Of a stretch of 64,000 nucleotides of DNA, positions 34,006-43,127 are shown in pieces. Location of the stretch: NCBI RefSeq assembly GCF_000265365.1, contig NC_018011.1:1-64000 (forward strand). Reading direction: 5' to 3'. The translations under genes and the position numbers were made by a program. The notes beneath the pieces are model-generated. The model was not told where the DNA came from, did no database searches, and was given only the letters and a program-made list of their open reading frames with translations. How positions within the stretch are numbered: the first letter of the stretch is position 1; every line of letters begins with the position of its first letter. The stretch comes from Alistipes finegoldii DSM 17242. Lineage in GTDB: Bacteria > Bacteroidota > Bacteroidia > Bacteroidales > Rikenellaceae.

Positions 34006-34695
34006 TTACTCCATACGGAAAACATAGGTGATCGTTCCGCCCTGCACCGCCGCGCGGCTTTCGGTAAAGCGCGCCTTGCGCGCCGCGGCTTTGGCGGCTT
34101 CGACCAGTTCGGCGGCGTCGGTGGTCGAGCCTTTCGGTTCGTAGGCCGCACTCGTGACCCGTCCCGAAGCATCGACCGTCACGCGGACGATCACCTTGCC
34201 GCTCTTCGAACCGGGGTACGAAGGTTTGGGCAGGTCGCCCACCAGCCCGCGCCCCTGCAAGCCCTGATCCAGCTGGTCCAGCCCGTCGGGATTGAGTCCC
34301 GGACCGGTGCCGCTGGCCCTGTCCTCGCCTTCGGGAGCGCGGGGATTGCCCGCGTTGTCGGGTTCGTCGGCGCCGCCCTTGTTCATGTTGAACAGCGCGC
34401 GGGGATTGGGCGTCTGCGTCGTCTCGTCCTTGCCGGAGACCTGCGCCGTCTGCTCGACGGGAGCCGTGCGGTCGTGCACGCGCGGCTCGGTGGCCGTCCT
34501 GACGCGCGGCTTGGGCGGTTCGAGCGCAGGCGGCTCGGTGAAGTCGATCGTGATCGTATCGCCCGGCTTGTCGTGGATCTGCCGGAAGTCGAACGAGACC
34601 AGCGCGAACGAACCGATCAGCAGCAGCGCGTAGACCGCCGTCGCAACCGTCGCCCACCTGCGGGGATTCCTGTTATTTGGATCGTAATAATACAT
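34006..34695 (-). CDS. Energy transducer TonB
   Basis: A 229-residue inner-membrane protein that carries proton-motive energy to TonB-dependent receptors such as SusC. One transmembrane helix (VATAVYALLLIGSFALVSFD) is near the N-terminus. A Pro- and Arg-rich periplasmic spacer follows (PPALEPPKPRVR). The C-terminal TonB fold (about 155-229) contains VIVRVTVDASGRVTSAAYEP. I place the start at the ATG at 34695. A longer frame starting from a TTG at 34743 would overlap the exbD stop. It belongs to the exbB-exbD-tonB operon. Confidence 0.88.
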   Translation of the reverse strand: MYYYDPNNRNPRRWATVATAVYALLLIGSFALVSFDFRQIHDKPGDTITIDFTEPPALEPPKPRVRTATEPRVHDRTAPVEQTAQVSGKDETTQTPNPRALFNMNKGGADEPDNAGNPRAPEGEDRASGTGPGLNPDGLDQLDQGLQGRGLVGDLPKPSYPGSKSGKVIVRVTVDASGRVTSAAYEPKGSTTDAAELVEAAKAAARKARFTESRAAVQGGTITYVFRME

Positions 34696-34739
34696 AAAAC
34701 CTGATTTTGGCGACGGCTGCCGCCGCCGGACGGCGTCCG

Positions 34740-35147
34740 TCAATTCGGCGCCGTCGCCAGAATTAACTTGTAATTGTTGTCCTTGGCGATATTCATCACC
34801 TTGACCGTCTCGCCCACGGCTACCGTCTCGTCGCAGTGCAGCGACACGGTGGCGTCCTTCTGTCCGTCGAGACGCGTCTTGAGCGCACGCTCCACGCCCT
34901 CGATCGAGCCGACCTCCTGCAGTTCGACGTAATAGCGGTACTTGCCGTGGCCCGCATCCTGTATCGAAACCGTGGTCATCGCCTTGTCCTTGAGCTGGTT
35001 GGAGCTTTTCGGCAGCATCAGCTTCAGGGCGTTGGGATTGATCAGCGTCGTAGCGATCAGCAGAAACAGCAGCAGCAGGAACATCAGGTCGGTCATCGAC
35101 GATGCCGAGAAGGACTTATCGACCTTCGATCCGTGTTTAATTGCCAT
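34740..35147 (-). CDS. exbD: Biopolymer transport protein ExbD
   Basis: A 135-residue accessory protein of the TonB motor. It has one transmembrane helix near residues 18-40 (MTDLMFLLLLFLLIATTL), with the conserved Asp of the proton path at D20. A periplasmic domain follows (SIQDAGHGKYRYYVELQEV ... VSLHCDETVAVG). It lies 6 bases after exbB and just before tonB. Confidence 0.93.
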   Translation of the reverse strand: MAIKHGSKVDKSFSASSMTDLMFLLLLFLLIATTLINPNALKLMLPKSSNQLKDKAMTTVSIQDAGHGKYRYYVELQEVGSIEGVERALKTRLDGQKDATVSLHCDETVAVGETVKVMNIAKDNNYKLILATAPN

Positions 35148-35153
35148 AGCGCG

Positions 35154-35828
35154 TTATTTTTGAACGGGTTGATTCAGAATGTCCATGAATGCGATCGAGT
35201 TGGCCTCCATCTGGAAAACCAGCTTCTCGATGCGCGCGACGAGGTAGTTGTAGCCGAAGTAGGCCGGGATGCCGACGATAAGACCCATCACGGTGGTCAC
35301 CATCGCCACATACATACCGCTCGAAAGCAGTCCCAGATCCACCGTGCCGCCTGCGGCCGACATGTCCATGAAGGTCTGCACCATACCGAGCACCGTACCC
35401 AGAAAACCGATCATCGGGGCGCCGCCGGCGATCGTCGCCAGAAACGGCAGGCCGTTTTCGAGCTTCGAGACTTCGAGGTTGGCGACGTTCTCGATGGCCG
35501 TCTGCACGTCGCTCATCGGGCGTCCGATGCGCTCGATGCCCTTCTCGATCATGCGGGCGATCGGCGTGTCGGTCTTCTTGCACAGATTCACGGCCGTCTG
35601 GATCTTGCCGTCGGAAATGTAGTCGCGGATGCGGTTCATGAAGTTCATGTCCAGCACCGAAGCCTTGCGGATAGCCATGAAACGCTCCACGAAGATAAAG
35701 ATCGTCACCCCGCCCAGCGCCAGCAGCGGCCACATCAGCCAACCGCCTTTGGTAAACAGCGTCCACAGTCCCATACGGGTCTCCTCACTGGTGGCCACCG
35801 CCTCGGCAGCCTGCAAAAAAGTCATCAT
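35154..35828 (-). CDS. exbB: MotA/TolQ/ExbB proton-channel family protein
   Basis: A 224-residue inner-membrane channel subunit with three transmembrane segments. The first is near residue 30 (WLMWPLLALGGVTIFIFVE). The other two lie around GGAPMIGFLGTVLGMVQTFM and VAMVTTVMGLIVGIPAYFGY, which carry the family signature. With ExbD it powers TonB. It starts the operon, and the TamB-like gene lies 66 bases upstream on the same strand. Confidence 0.95.
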   Translation of the reverse strand: MMTFLQAAEAVATSEETRMGLWTLFTKGGWLMWPLLALGGVTIFIFVERFMAIRKASVLDMNFMNRIRDYISDGKIQTAVNLCKKTDTPIARMIEKGIERIGRPMSDVQTAIENVANLEVSKLENGLPFLATIAGGAPMIGFLGTVLGMVQTFMDMSAAGGTVDLGLLSSGMYVAMVTTVMGLIVGIPAYFGYNYLVARIEKLVFQMEANSIAFMDILNQPVQK

Positions 35829-35894
35829 AGTGTTTTAGAAATTATAGAAGTTTGTCATTGAATTTTTTCTGTTTCCGGTTCCGGCCGATCCGTT

Positions 35895-38800
35895 TCACGG
35901 CGCGGGCGCATCCTTTTCATGTTTAACGTATCGGAACGCCTGCAGCGTATCCGCCGCCGCACGCCGAAGCTCCTTTTCCCGGCGGGCGGCCTCGCGGCGC
36001 GCTTCGCGCCGGGCCTTGCGCTTCTTGTTGGTGAAACGCTCCCGGATGCGCCGCCGCAGGTCGCGGAAGTTGTCGAAATCCTCCTTGAAGTAGATGCCGA
36101 CGCCGGTCTCCTGAAGACCCTGATTCTCGTCGAAGCGGTCGATGGTCTGCGTAAAGGCCTTGGCCTTGAGCGTTCCCGCCCGGTCGATCAGGTAGGTGAT
36201 GTAGGCTTCGCCCATGAAGTTGGACATCGAGCTGTTGATGGCCTGTTTGTTGTCGATCAGGTAGTTGCCCTCGACCTCGACGAACAGACGGTTGTTTATC
36301 AGGCTCTTCGAAAGGCCGAAATCCACTTCGTCGCTGGTCAGCTCCGACTTGGGGCGGTAGCGGATGACAATGTTGTAGTCGTCGTTCGAAAGCAGGTTGC
36401 TGACCATGTTCGAGAGGAACTCCAGCCCTGTCGCGGCCGAAACCGACGCACCGATGTTCGACGAGGCGGCGTTGTTCTCGGACATGAAGCTGTTGAACAG
36501 CAGCAGGTAGGCGAACTGCGTATCGACCGTCTCAGGGGTGGTCAGCGCATTGGCGACCACGGCCTGCGTCTCAGGGTCGGTGCCGGGCACGTTCACGTCG
36601 AAGGTGATGGCCGGGTTCGAAAGCCGGTCGCCGAGGTGGATGATGCACTCGACGGGCACCGAGCGGTCGGCCGTCACGTTTTCGGCCGTGCCCTGCAGCA
36701 GCGGCTGCAGCGAGGCTTTCAACTTATAGATGGCGTCGATATTGAGCATGGCGTCCATCGGCGCACCGGTCCACTGGATCGTCGAGCCGTTTTCGATAAT
36801 GAACTTCTTGTTGATGATGTTCTGGAGCGAGAAAAGGAAGCTTCCCTCGGTGATGGTATAGTCGCCGTACATTTCGAAGACGTTCGAGCGGGGATTGATC
36901 TGCAGGTTGAGCGTTCCGTCGCCGCGGCCCTTGAGCGTATTGCCCGACACGCTCAGCTCGACCTCGACGCCGGGCCGTACGTTGAGCGCCAGCGCAATGT
37001 TCATCTGGCTGCCGGCCACCGTCTTCTGCTGCCGCCGGCGTTCGAACATCATCTTCCGCCGCGCCAGATTGTCCACCGTATCGACCTTGGGCTTCTCCTT
37101 GAAGGTCACGAAATCGGCGTACGAGATATTGGACTTGTTCGACAGCGGCATGAAGAACGACGAATGGTCGTCGGTGGAGGCGGCGATGTCCATATTGACT
37201 GCGCCCTTGTCGCCCGAAATGCTCGCCGTGCCCGAAGCGTAGACCTTGCCGTAGAAGAAATCGTTGTCCTGCGCCGTGGTGTTGAGCACCAGCATCTGCT
37301 GGGGTGCGACACGCACGTCATAGGCGATATTGGAGAGGTGCTGCAGACTCAGGTCGATGTCGAAACGGCCCCGGTTGCCTTCGGGGTCGAAGACCGGAAC
37401 GTTCGACGCGCGGAAGCGGTTGCCCCGCACGTCGAGAACGGCTTCGGGCATCGAATAGGCCACCTGTGTAAAATCGACTTTCGTCGAGAGTCCCGTGACG
37501 TGAATCCGTCCCGTCAGGTCGGCATCCCGGCGCTGGCCCTGCAGCACCAGTTCGGCCGAAGCGAGCCCCTCGGTCTGGGAAATCACGCCCGAAAGCATCG
37601 GGTCGAGCAGCCCCATGTCGAGACTGTCGATGTCCAGCCGGGCGTAGTAGCGCACCTGCGAAGGGGCGTAGAAGCCCCGGATAAGCGTATCGCGCTTGTT
37701 ACGGTCGGTGACGGTCACCCCGGCGCGGTTGCGCGAGAAATCCCAGCGCGAAGAGAGCCGCAGCGGAGGAGCCGGAATGTCGTTGACCTCCAGACTGTCG
37801 AGCAGGATGTCGGCGGAGATTTCGCCCGCATGGAGCACGGATTTCATCGTCGCGGAACCGTTGGTGCGCCCCTCGACGACGTACCCCAAGCCCTCGGCGA
37901 CCTGCATGAAAGGTGCGAGGTCGAAGTTGCGCAGGCGCAGCGTCACCGAATCCTCGCGGCTGCGCGAGGCGACGCCGTCCAGCAGCAGCTCCTGCTCGCG
38001 GTTCATCACGAAAAACCGGTCGATCACGACCTGCGCCGTGTCGAGCTGTATCTTGCGGGCGTAAATCTGCCACGTCTTCGAACCGCGGGTGACGTGCGAA
38101 GGCAGGATGCGCAGGTCCACGACGCGGCCGTTGGGGCCGTGTTCGTCCACCACGTGCGCCTGCACGCCCAGCAGTCCCGACACCTTGCGCAGCGTATCGT
38201 TGAAACCCGCCGAAACCTGCATGCGGCCCTGCTTGGCGCCGCCCGTGAGCGACAGTTGCGGCAGGTGCAGCACCCCGGCGTAGAGATCCTCGGCCGAAGC
38301 GTAGACCGTGAGCGAGTCGCCCCGGTTGGAGGCGTTGATGCTCAGGCGTGTGGCCAGCATGCGTTTGCGCTCGACGTATTCCGACGTCGCCTTGAGCGAA
38401 AGCTGGTCGCTGGCCGGATTGAAAAGCAGCTGCATCGACGACCCGTCGGCGATCTGCAGGCCGGCCGTGATGGCGTCGGTGATGGGGTCTATGTGACGGA
38501 TATTGACCGACAGCAGCGAATAGTCGTTGGCCACGGCCGTCTTGCGGCCGCGGGGCGTCGGGTCGCCCTCGCCGCGGCGCAGCAGGGGCAGGTATTTCCA
38601 TGCGCTGCGGCGCAGGTATTCGAAGACTTCGCGGTAGCTGGTCTTGCTGCGGAACGTGGCGTCGGCGAAGTCCGAGCGCAGTTCGACGAGTTTGCTCCGC
38701 GCCGAGTTCTCGCCCGTGACGGTCATGGTCTTCGAGGTAATCCGCTTGTCGTTGTAGCGGTATACGGCGTCGGTGACGTGGATACGGCCGTTCAGGTCGT

Positions 38801-40478
38801 CCAGCGAGCGTCCCCCGGCATTGGCCTCGATACGCGCCGCGAGCTGCGAGACGGAGTCGCGGCGGTTGATATGGAGCCGGGCGAGGTCGGCATGGCGCAG
38901 GTCCATCGTGAAGTCGTAGCGCGGAATCGAGTCGTTGAAATCCACCAGCCCCGAAAAATCGAAATCGAGGTTGGGATCGCGGGCCGTGATGCGGCCGTCG
39001 AACTGGCGGTTGCGCAGGCGGCCGTCGAGCCGCAGCGAGTCGTAGATATAGTCGTTGAAGCCCAGCTGCGTGACGTTGCCCACGACGTTGGCGTCGGTAT
39101 AGCCTTTGCCGACCACTCCGTCGATATAGGCCGAGAGGGTCGCGTTGCCCAGCAGGTCGCGGCGGCCGAGCAGCTCGCCCAGACGCAGGTTGTGCGTCTC
39201 CACGTCGCCCCGCACGCTGCTGCGCCCCGCCTTGAGCGGCGTCATCCGCAGGTTGCAGGTCACCTCGCCCACGCCGGTCGAGGCGCCGAGCTGCATGTCG
39301 AACGACGAAAGCAGCCCCTTGAAGCGGGCGTTGACGTCGATCTGCCCCGTGTTGCCCAGTATGCCGACCAGCTTGTCGGACAACTCGCGGCCGCCGATCC
39401 CCGCAGCCAGTTCGTCGACGGCTTCGGCGGAGGATTTGAGCCGCGGAACGTTCAGGTCGAAACGGGTCTGCCGGATGTCGGGAAGCCCCCGGACCGAAGC
39501 GTCGGCGATGAGCCACGTACCCTCGCCGATCTGCATGCTTTTGACCTTGGCCGTGAAATCGGCGACCACACCCGCGACCTCGACATTGACGTTGCTGAAA
39601 TCGGTATGCCAGCCGCGCAACTTGGGGGCGAAGTAGGCGATGTCGTCCGTCGAGACGGTCGTATTGCGCAGCGCGCCGTCGATGCGCACCTCGCCGATGA
39701 AGTCCTTGTACTCGGCCCACGAATCGCCCGCCAGCGAGATATAGGGAATCTGGACGTTCGAACGGCCCGTCACGACCGAGACGTCCTCGAAACCCATGCA
39801 GCCGTTGGTCAGGTAGAACCGCCCGGCGAAGCGGTCGAGGGCGAAGCCGCTGCGCTCGCGCGCCGAGAGGGTTTCGATGGTGGTGTAGATGGACTGCCCG
39901 TCGATGGTGAAGTCGTTCACATATGCCGTGATGCCGTAGAGGTGCATATGGCTGAAGTCGATGCCGAACTCCGGGTCGCGGCGGTCGAGCCGCTCCAGAC
40001 AGAGGTCCATATTCTCGATCGACGCCTTGCGCAGCGACAGGCGGAAGTTGCCTTTCTTGGGTTTGTCGGGGTTGCTGATACGATTGACGATCTGCTTGAT
40101 GTTCATCTCCCCGCCGGGCGTCTCGCGCAGGTAGAGCTTGGCGTCGGCGATCTCGCCGCGGCTCAGTGCAAGTCCCCCGCCGAAGATGCCCAGTCCGGTG
40201 ACAAAGGCGTCGAGACGGCCCACGTAGAGCAGCGTGTCGCGCTGGTAATCCTCGACATAGAAACCCTTGATCTTGACCCTGCTGAAAAGCCCGATGTCCA
40301 CGCGGTCGATGCTGACGGTGGTTTCGAGCTTCTTCGACGCCATGCGCACGGCTTTCTGCACCACGTAGTTCTGCACGGCCGGAATGTCGAGCAGCAACGA
40401 GAGCGCCAGAGGCAGAATTATCAGCAACAATACCGCGGCCGATAACACCTTTCCCAATATTTTTATACCTTTGCGCAT
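35895..40478 (-). CDS. TamB-like translocation/assembly protein (AsmA/DUF490)
   Basis: A 1527-residue protein of the AsmA/TamB bridge type, thought to carry lipids or help assemble outer-membrane proteins between the two membranes. One N-terminal membrane anchor (VLSAAVLLLIILPLALSLLL) leads into repeated beta strands that would form a long periplasmic groove. The conserved DUF490 C-terminus is at about 1030-1440 (ITEGSFLFSLQNIINKKFII, then FLSNMVSNLLSNDDYN). The last 80 residues are very Arg-rich (RREARREAARREKELRR). Length agrees with other Bacteroidetes members. A -7 box (minus, 40499-40506) precedes it, divergent from tsaD. Confidence 0.93.
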   Translation of the reverse strand: MRKGIKILGKVLSAAVLLLIILPLALSLLLDIPAVQNYVVQKAVRMASKKLETTVSIDRVDIGLFSRVKIKGFYVEDYQRDTLLYVGRLDAFVTGLGIFGGGLALSRGEIADAKLYLRETPGGEMNIKQIVNRISNPDKPKKGNFRLSLRKASIENMDLCLERLDRRDPEFGIDFSHMHLYGITAYVNDFTIDGQSIYTTIETLSARERSGFALDRFAGRFYLTNGCMGFEDVSVVTGRSNVQIPYISLAGDSWAEYKDFIGEVRIDGALRNTTVSTDDIAYFAPKLRGWHTDFSNVNVEVAGVVADFTAKVKSMQIGEGTWLIADASVRGLPDIRQTRFDLNVPRLKSSAEAVDELAAGIGGRELSDKLVGILGNTGQIDVNARFKGLLSSFDMQLGASTGVGEVTCNLRMTPLKAGRSSVRGDVETHNLRLGELLGRRDLLGNATLSAYIDGVVGKGYTDANVVGNVTQLGFNDYIYDSLRLDGRLRNRQFDGRITARDPNLDFDFSGLVDFNDSIPRYDFTMDLRHADLARLHINRRDSVSQLAARIEANAGGRSLDDLNGRIHVTDAVYRYNDKRITSKTMTVTGENSARSKLVELRSDFADATFRSKTSYREVFEYLRRSAWKYLPLLRRGEGDPTPRGRKTAVANDYSLLSVNIRHIDPITDAITAGLQIADGSSMQLLFNPASDQLSLKATSEYVERKRMLATRLSINASNRGDSLTVYASAEDLYAGVLHLPQLSLTGGAKQGRMQVSAGFNDTLRKVSGLLGVQAHVVDEHGPNGRVVDLRILPSHVTRGSKTWQIYARKIQLDTAQVVIDRFFVMNREQELLLDGVASRSREDSVTLRLRNFDLAPFMQVAEGLGYVVEGRTNGSATMKSVLHAGEISADILLDSLEVNDIPAPPLRLSSRWDFSRNRAGVTVTDRNKRDTLIRGFYAPSQVRYYARLDIDSLDMGLLDPMLSGVISQTEGLASAELVLQGQRRDADLTGRIHVTGLSTKVDFTQVAYSMPEAVLDVRGNRFRASNVPVFDPEGNRGRFDIDLSLQHLSNIAYDVRVAPQQMLVLNTTAQDNDFFYGKVYASGTASISGDKGAVNMDIAASTDDHSSFFMPLSNKSNISYADFVTFKEKPKVDTVDNLARRKMMFERRRQQKTVAGSQMNIALALNVRPGVEVELSVSGNTLKGRGDGTLNLQINPRSNVFEMYGDYTITEGSFLFSLQNIINKKFIIENGSTIQWTGAPMDAMLNIDAIYKLKASLQPLLQGTAENVTADRSVPVECIIHLGDRLSNPAITFDVNVPGTDPETQAVVANALTTPETVDTQFAYLLLFNSFMSENNAASSNIGASVSAATGLEFLSNMVSNLLSNDDYNIVIRYRPKSELTSDEVDFGLSKSLINNRLFVEVEGNYLIDNKQAINSSMSNFMGEAYITYLIDRAGTLKAKAFTQTIDRFDENQGLQETGVGIYFKEDFDNFRDLRRRIRERFTNKKRKARREARREAARREKELRRAAADTLQAFRYVKHEKDAPAP

Positions 40479-40506
40479 TGATAGGTCGTTATAACCTGCA
40501 AATTTA
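40465..40506. promoter_or_regulatory. Divergent -7 boxes of the tamB-like and tsaD genes
   Basis: TAAATTTG on the minus strand (40499-40506) fits the box for the tamB-like gene. On the plus strand TACCTTTG at 40465-40472 could serve tsaD with a 60-base leader. That plus-strand box would lie inside the start of the tamB-like coding region. Confidence 0.5.
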
Positions 40507-40537
40507 ACTATAATTAGTTAAAAAAACGAAAAACCGC

Positions 40538-41560
40538 ATGGATATTACTATTCTGGGCATCGAATCCTCGTGCGACGACACATCCGCCGCCGTGATACGC
40601 AACAACGTGCTGCTGTCGAACGTCATCGCCTCGCAGGCCGTCCACATCAAATACGGCGGCGTGATCCCCGAACTGGCTTCGCGGGCGCACCAGCAGAACA
40701 TCATTCCCGTGGTGGACACGGCGCTCAAGGAGGCCGGACTGACGCCCGAAGAGATCGACGCCATCGCCTTCACGCGCGGCCCCGGACTGCTGGGTTCGCT
40801 GCTGGTGGGCGTGTCGTTCGCCAAGGGGCTTTCCATCGCGCACAACATCCCGATGGTCGAGGTCAATCACCTTCAGGGACACATACTTTCGCATTTCATC
40901 GACCTTCAGGACCGCGCGCTGCCGCACCCCGGATTCCCGTTCCTCTGCCTGCTCGTGAGCGGCGGCCACACGCAGATCGTGCGCGTGGATTCTCCCCTCG
41001 AAATGGAGATCATCGGCACGACGATCGACGACGCCGCGGGCGAAGCCTTCGACAAGTGTGCCAAAGTGATGGGACTGCCCTACCCCGGCGGCCCGGTAAT
41101 CGACAAACTGGCCAAGGAGGGCGATCCGAAGGCGTTCCGGTTCGCACGGCCCCACGTAGACGGATACGACTACTCGTTTTCGGGGCTCAAAACCTCGTTC
41201 CTCTACACGCTGCGCGACGCCGTGGCCAACGATCCCGGTTTCATCGAGAACAACAAGGCTTCGCTCTGCGCTTCGCTGCAGAAGACGATCGTCGAAATCC
41301 TGCTGGACAAGCTGGTGCGGGCGTCCAAGGACCTCGGCATCCGCGACATCGCCATCGCGGGCGGCGTTTCGGCCAACTCAGGACTGCGCAACGGGATCGT
41401 CGAAGAGGGCCGCAGGCGCGGCTGGCGCACGTTCCTGCCCGAATTCAAGTTCACGACGGACAACGCGGCGATGATCGCCATGGCGGGTTACTACCGCTAC
41501 CAGCACGGCGACTTCTCGTCGCTCGGCGTCTCGCCCGTGGCGCGGCTGCAGGAGCTGTAG
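40538..41560 (+). CDS. tsaD: tRNA N6-threonylcarbamoyladenosine transferase TsaD
   Basis: A 340-residue ASKHA-fold enzyme that transfers the threonylcarbamoyl group to A37 of ANN-decoding tRNAs. The family signature is present: GIESSCDDTSAAV at the start, HLQGH for metal binding, LLVSGGHTQIV and IAGGVSANSGLR. Length and layout are normal. It acts with TsaB and TsaE, whose genes are not in this window. The gene is divergent from the tamB-like gene. Confidence 0.97.
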   Translation: MDITILGIESSCDDTSAAVIRNNVLLSNVIASQAVHIKYGGVIPELASRAHQQNIIPVVDTALKEAGLTPEEIDAIAFTRGPGLLGSLLVGVSFAKGLSIAHNIPMVEVNHLQGHILSHFIDLQDRALPHPGFPFLCLLVSGGHTQIVRVDSPLEMEIIGTTIDDAAGEAFDKCAKVMGLPYPGGPVIDKLAKEGDPKAFRFARPHVDGYDYSFSGLKTSFLYTLRDAVANDPGFIENNKASLCASLQKTIVEILLDKLVRASKDLGIRDIAIAGGVSANSGLRNGIVEEGRRRGWRTFLPEFKFTTDNAAMIAMAGYYRYQHGDFSSLGVSPVARLQEL

Positions 41561-41631
41561 GAGCCGGACGCGGAAACGGCAGAAACCGGACGCCGAAGCC
41601 GCATGAGCCGGATGCAGCCGGCCACAAAAAA

Positions 41632-41655
41632 GCTCCCGGCCGAACGGCCGGGAGC
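41632..41655 (-). terminator. Terminator after the Ig-like lipoprotein gene
   Basis: GCTCCCGGCC and GGCCGGGAGC form a perfect 10-bp stem with a 4-base loop. In the minus direction it is followed by six T, about 50 bases after the stop at 41707. Confidence 0.85.
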
Positions 41656-41706
41656 AGGTCCGGAAGACGCGGAAAAGCACTCCGCGCTTCCACAAAAGCG
41701 ATCTAT

Positions 41707-42854
41707 TTAGAATGCAAGGATCGGACGGGCGATACCGTCGTAATCGATATACTCGCACATAAGCTCCACCAGATGTTTCTCGGAACCGCCGATATGAATG
41801 ATACATGCCGTCTCGCCGGGTTCAAAGCAGGTCGTAGCCCACAGCGTACAGGTATTGTAATGGGTGCCGTCCGTCACGAACAGCTCCTCCTTCTGATCGG
41901 CGGGAATCATCGCAAGCGTCTCGTTGAATTTCGCAATCACGTCATAGCTTACATTTTCGGAGTTGTAACCGTAATAGACATTATAACTCGAAGTCTGCCA
42001 CTCTTTCAGAAGCAGAGCAGCTTCATGGCCGCAGAGATTGGCCACCATATCCCATAACTGCCCGGTGCTCGGCAGGAACCAGCCGCTCGACGTTTCGGGA
42101 GCCGGGAGCGAGAAATTATTAACCGTCAAATCGAAAGCAGGGCACCATGTAGCAAGGTTCGGTCCATAATCGGATACGGTTTTCATCGTCTCTTCGTAAC
42201 CATTGACATTGCCATACCACGTGCTTGCAATTTTCGCTTTCGGAGTGCTTGCGAAATCATTGTCGGTAGAATACTGAACCGTCTGGCTGTCGGCGCTATG
42301 GGCATTTTTCACAGCCACGACATACCCGTGCGTATAGCCCTTCTCCTTGTCGCCGGCGGCGATCCGGTTTTCGTCCGTCTGGCAGACGATGCCGATAACG
42401 GTCTTACCGGCGACGGGAGCGGGTTTGGTGTCGGCCCAGACGGGATTCAGTCCGTCGGCCTCGATGCTTACCAGTCCGCCGTCGCTCCACGTACCGTCGG
42501 AATAGTAATAGTCGCCGATCTTCGGCGCAACGTAAGCCACCGTCACCGTGCAGGTCGCCTTGCTCTCGCCCACGCTGGCGGTAATAGTGGCCTCACCGGC
42601 GGCAAGAGCGGTGACGACACCGTCCTCGACCGTCGCAACTACCTCGTCGTCAGAAGACCAAACTACCGCTACGCCGTCCTGCAGGGGGGGGTAACGGTCG
42701 CTACGAGCGTTTCGGAAAACCCGACATTGAGATTCAATTCCGTCCGGTCGAGCGTCACGACCGTTTCGGGGACCTTCTTCTCATCGTCGTCGCAGGCGAA
42801 AAACACCAGCGATGCAGCCGTCAGCAAAGCTGACTTCCTTAAAAAGTTTCTCAT
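41707..42854 (-). pseudogene. Surface lipoprotein with Ig-like (BIG2) domain, out of frame at a G/C tract
   Basis: A gene for a roughly 382-residue exported lipoprotein. The signal peptide ends in LVFFAC, followed by DDDEKK, the acidic Bacteroidetes export signal for surface display. A BIG2 domain (TLDRTELNLNVGFSETLVAT) runs into a tract of eight G (plus strand, 42684-42691). There the frame shifts and stops at once. The rest of BIG2 (VVWSSDDEVVATVEDG) and a large C-terminal domain (GWFLPSTGQLWDMVANL) continue one frame over to the stop at 41707. Nine or six G would restore one continuous protein. It may be phase-variable, truly broken or misread. Confidence 0.85.
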
Positions 42855-43045
42855 AAACCAAGTTTTAAGAATTAATAATACGGCAGTACCGACAGCAGTC
42901 TCTCCGGACTCACGACAAAAAGCCCAGTAATGTTTTCGATGATCGTCCGGCAAAACACCATCAATAACCTAACCGGGAGTCAAATATAATAAAAAATCAA
43001 CCCGGTGGAACGCGGATGCCGGAAAAAATTCACGGTCAAATAAAA

Positions 43046-43096
43046 AGCCCCTAATAAATTAGGGGCTGAAAAGGCAGGCGTCCGGAAACGCCTGCC
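43046..43096 (-). terminator. Two tandem hairpins after the NMO/FabK-like gene
   Basis: GGCAGGCGT/ACGCCTGCC (43073-43096) and AGCCCCTAAT/ATTAGGGGCT (43046-43067) are followed in the minus direction by T-runs. They lie 32 bases after the stop codon at 43128. Confidence 0.85.
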
Positions 43097-43127
43097 GAAA
43101 TATTATCCCGGCAAACCGGGAGGGGGC

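Noticed and set aside
35919..40445. A 1508-codon open frame antisense to the tamB-like gene, and similar long antisense frames at 17805-20960, 54611-56974 and 61056-62639
   Set aside because: They mirror real genes almost exactly, lack family motifs and have skewed Arg/His/Val-rich composition. They arise because GC-rich codon use leaves few stops on the opposite strand.
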